Virus record (IMG/VR): IMGVR_UViG_3300035698_018289
Span: 1 to 51,443 of that record
DNA: 51,443 nucleotides
Source of the DNA: a virus
Direction: 5' to 3' (one strand)
Shown here: positions 49,379 through 51,443 of the stretch, one piece after another
Position numbering within the stretch: position 1 is the first letter of the stretch
Layout of the letters: every line of letters starts with the position of its first letter
The notes under the pieces: model-generated
The model's database searches: none
What the model saw: the letters and a program-made list of their open reading frames with translations, nothing else
Told to the model about the DNA's origin: nothing
Translations under genes and position numbers: made by a program

Positions 49379-50063
49379 ATGAATAACGAAACGTTTCTTG
49401 ATATTCAGGGCATGGTTAAGGCCAGGTGCACCGGTGAAGGCCCCAGTGTCAATATCGGCAACTTCCAGACGCACCTTGAAAAAGCTATAAATTGGGCTAA
49501 AGACCAGTTTTGCACGGTTCGGTTTAAATTCCTGCAGCACAGTCTGCCTATTGCGATCACGGTCGGCAAGACGGATTATGACCTGTTCAACGACACAACT
49601 GGCACATACCTTGATTTTTGGGCAGCTGATAGGGGTAGGGATAGGAAGCGCTGAAACACCTTTAATCCCAGCGCAAGCGTCTGATATCGTCAGTTTGGGT
49701 GCTTCTATGGCGGCAGGCCAGCCGGGATTTTATGCAATGTCTGGAATAATTGCCGCCAGCGCAGCATATCCGCACAATGTTCCACAGATTTTAATCGGTG
49801 GCCCAACCTCCGATGCGTCTTACACAGCGACAGCCAGGTATTATCGCAGGTTGCCTGACATGGTCAATGATGCGGACGTATGTGAGATTTGTCGGCAGTA
49901 CAGTGTTGATCCGATCGTTGAGGGCGCTATTTTTAGATGGAATCTTGATCTTGATGAAGCAGCAGACCCGAGCTTGTTTCTTACCGCGATGCAGGTAGCG
50001 CAGGAAATGCTGCCTTACGATGGCCTTCCCTATGAACAAGATTTAGGGCAGAAGGATAAATAA
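49379..50063 (+). CDS. Tail/adaptor gene with a +1 frameshift in a T5 run
   Basis: Frame one reads from ATG 49379 to a stop at 49652; the continuation reads in the next frame to TAA 50063. Removing one T from TTTTT at 49615-49619 joins them as ...GTYLDFGQLIGVGIGSAE... giving 227 residues, so this is one gene. N-terminal helix LEKAINWAKDQFCTVRFKFL and strands ITVGKTDYDLF, C-terminal SYTATARYYRRLPDMVNDAD and PIVEGAIFRWN are typical of phage head-tail connector proteins. Either a sequencing error or a true mutation. Confidence 0.65.
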
Positions 50064-50361
50064 TGGCAATAATTACTAAATTTGACACGCAAGAGCCGGA
50101 ACCCACAGGCAATGTTGGCGGGATTATCTCGGCAAGGTTTCTGTCACAACTCCGTTTACTTCTGTTGCGTGGCGCGAACTGCAAAATAAGTTTAAGAAGT
50201 TTTGGGGCGTTATTATTTGCCCTTCATTCTCGGATGATTGGTCTGTCAATCAGGCTTTTGCCTACATGGTTGCTGGCGAGCTGCAGGTATTCATAAGCAA
50301 CGTGATCGATTCGACCATTACATTTGAAGATGTTTATTTTATCGCCAGGGGAGAAATATAA
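50063..50361 (+). CDS. Small tail protein with a -1 frameshift in a G run
   Basis: ATG overlaps the previous stop (TAATG). After about 22 codons the frame changes; adding one G to GGG at 50120-50122 gives a 99-residue protein ...NVGGDYLGKVSVTTPFTSVA... ending FEDVYFIARGEI, whose TAA overlaps the next ATG. Beta-rich, as are tail tube or adaptor proteins of similar size. Second single-base homopolymer defect within 600 bases. Confidence 0.6.
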
Positions 50362-51431
50362 TGAGAAATTGGCTTTTATTGCTTATGCCTGCTTTTTTGC
50401 TTTTGTTTGCCGGGATAGCGCACGGTGATTACGATTATACCGTGCCTGACTATGTGAACAACGAAGCGTCTGCCGATCTGGACGCAATGAAGGGCAATTT
50501 TAAGTACATCTTTGATGTGTTCGATAATCTTGGCTCTGGTTGGGATCCGACAACTCCAGGAGCGTATAGTTTTGACGTTGACGCTGCTGCAGGGCTTTTG
50601 TTCAAAGCTACGGCAGACACGACCGTTATTATTTTCAACGATACGTCTTTGTCTCCGACAACTGGAGGATATAACAGCTATTTCAACAACGTCGGGCTCA
50701 ACAATGTAGGCGGACTCGCAAACTTGCTGCTTGGCTACGGTAATGGTTTCGCAACGTCGGGGGGGCATAATCGGAATATTTTAATAGGAACGGGGCTGCT
50801 CCCGACCGGCGCGACGGTAGACAACAAGCTTTACATTGATAATGGCCTTGGCCTTGTTGCCAGCCCACTTGTTGAAGGAACATTTTCTGCCGTTGTTGCA
50901 AATAGAATGTGGAACATCCGCGCTCCGGCCTATTTTACATCAACATTCTCTATCCTTGGCCCGGTTGCTGTCACTTCTGGCCTACTTGAAATTACTTCTG
51001 ATTTCGATCTTGTTGGTGCTTTGGACGTAACCGGGGATGCTACCGTTAGCGGCACGCATGTAACTACAGGTACCGCGTCGGCAGCGGATCCGACAACCGC
51101 GCAAAACCTTGTAACAAAGGCGTTTCTTGAAAGCCTGATCGGTACAGCGTCAAGCCCGACAACAACGCTCACAACGACAACCGAGGCGATTGTTTTTCCC
51201 AATGGTTTAATGTTACAGGTAGGCCAAAGCGATGTAACCACAGGCCAGACCATTACGTTTTCAACTGCTTTTACACATTGCTTTCTTGTGCTAATATCGC
51301 CCTATGAAAAAATAGACGGAGGCTTCGCCCCGGAAGCGCCCCGTGTTGGAGATCAGGGGAACACGACATTTAAGATATATCACGATGGTGGGGAAGCCCG
51401 ACTGTTTGGCTGGGCTGCAATAGGATATTAG
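50361..51431 (+). CDS. Tail fibre protein with signal peptide and gp53-like C-terminal domain
   Basis: 356 residues, ATG overlapping the upstream stop. N-terminus MRNWLLLLMPAFLLLFAGIAHG is a clear export signal. The middle is repetitive beta (LLEITSDFDLVGALDVTGDA). The last 90 residues, with FPNGLMLQVGQ, FSTAFTHCFLVLI, TTFKIYHDG and LFGWAAIGY, match the gp53-like tail-fibre tip. Fibre that binds the host surface. The signal peptide is unexpected for a virion protein and may indicate a host-derived or chimeric origin. Confidence 0.75.
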   Translation: MRNWLLLLMPAFLLLFAGIAHGDYDYTVPDYVNNEASADLDAMKGNFKYIFDVFDNLGSGWDPTTPGAYSFDVDAAAGLLFKATADTTVIIFNDTSLSPTTGGYNSYFNNVGLNNVGGLANLLLGYGNGFATSGGHNRNILIGTGLLPTGATVDNKLYIDNGLGLVASPLVEGTFSAVVANRMWNIRAPAYFTSTFSILGPVAVTSGLLEITSDFDLVGALDVTGDATVSGTHVTTGTASAADPTTAQNLVTKAFLESLIGTASSPTTTLTTTTEAIVFPNGLMLQVGQSDVTTGQTITFSTAFTHCFLVLISPYEKIDGGFAPEAPRVGDQGNTTFKIYHDGGEARLFGWAAIGY

Positions 51432-51434
51432 GCA

Positions 51435-51443
51435 ATGGCTGAA
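51435..51443 (+). CDS. Start of a gene cut by the right edge
   Basis: ATGGCTGAA begins three bases after the fibre stop; only three codons are visible. In genome order it would be the next tail gene, perhaps the one whose end is at the left edge, but a direct join of the two edges is out of frame. Confidence 0.35.

Overview
The window looks like most or all of the genome of a tailed bacteriophage with a podovirus-like gene set. It has a large terminase, a P22-like portal, a scaffold, an HK97-fold-type capsid protein, small adaptor and tail proteins, and a set of ejection-type internal proteins that includes one of 3957 residues. The host is not identified. Strong AGGAGG-type ribosome binding sites, an M15 peptidase endolysin and two small membrane-anchored coiled-coil lysis proteins point to a bacterium, more likely Gram-negative; this is inference. 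No integrase, CI-type repressor, DNA polymerase or RNA polymerase was found, so the phage probably borrows the host replisome.

Layout. The late genes run rightward from about 39.9 kb to the right edge: possible small terminase, TerL, portal, FmdB-type zinc ribbon, scaffold, major capsid protein, decoration-type protein, adaptor, two frameshifted tail genes, tail fibre. They resume at the left edge: propeller-like tail protein, four internal-protein genes, the giant DarB-like protein, two secreted fibre-type proteins, and a lysis cassette ending at 21.67 kb. The two edges read as one interrupted operon, so the molecule is probably circularly permuted or was opened arbitrarily.

The block from 34.1 kb down to 21.7 kb is transcribed leftward. 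It is a tightly overlapping early operon for recombination and replication: a SEC-C membrane protein, a putative annealing protein, a tRNA-like gene, SbcD/Mre11 and SbcC/Rad50 homologues, an SF2 helicase, SSB, and many tiny genes joined by ATGA or TAATG overlaps. A 980-bp segment carrying a Ros/MucR-like multi-zinc-finger gene is flanked by 40-bp repeats that duplicate the start of ssb.

From 34.25 to 39.7 kb a rightward early block carries an XRE regulator, replication initiator and helicase-loader type proteins, a DUF1064-like nuclease, a RyR-domain protein, and small accessory genes including a secreted cysteine-rich peptide. Divergent promoters, each with 17-bp spacing, separate the two early blocks. 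A terminator and a promoter preceded by two TTCCATTGTGGAA palindromes separate early from late genes.

Most unusual: the 3957-aa protein that joins adenine-methyltransferase and JAB/RadC-like domains in a virion-protein setting; the scar of the zinc-finger insertion at ssb; three late proteins with export signals; a promoter-hairpin-terminator unit at 46.0 kb that looks like a small RNA; a structured RNA before the gene at 22.9 kb; and a tRNA with an abnormal anticodon arm.
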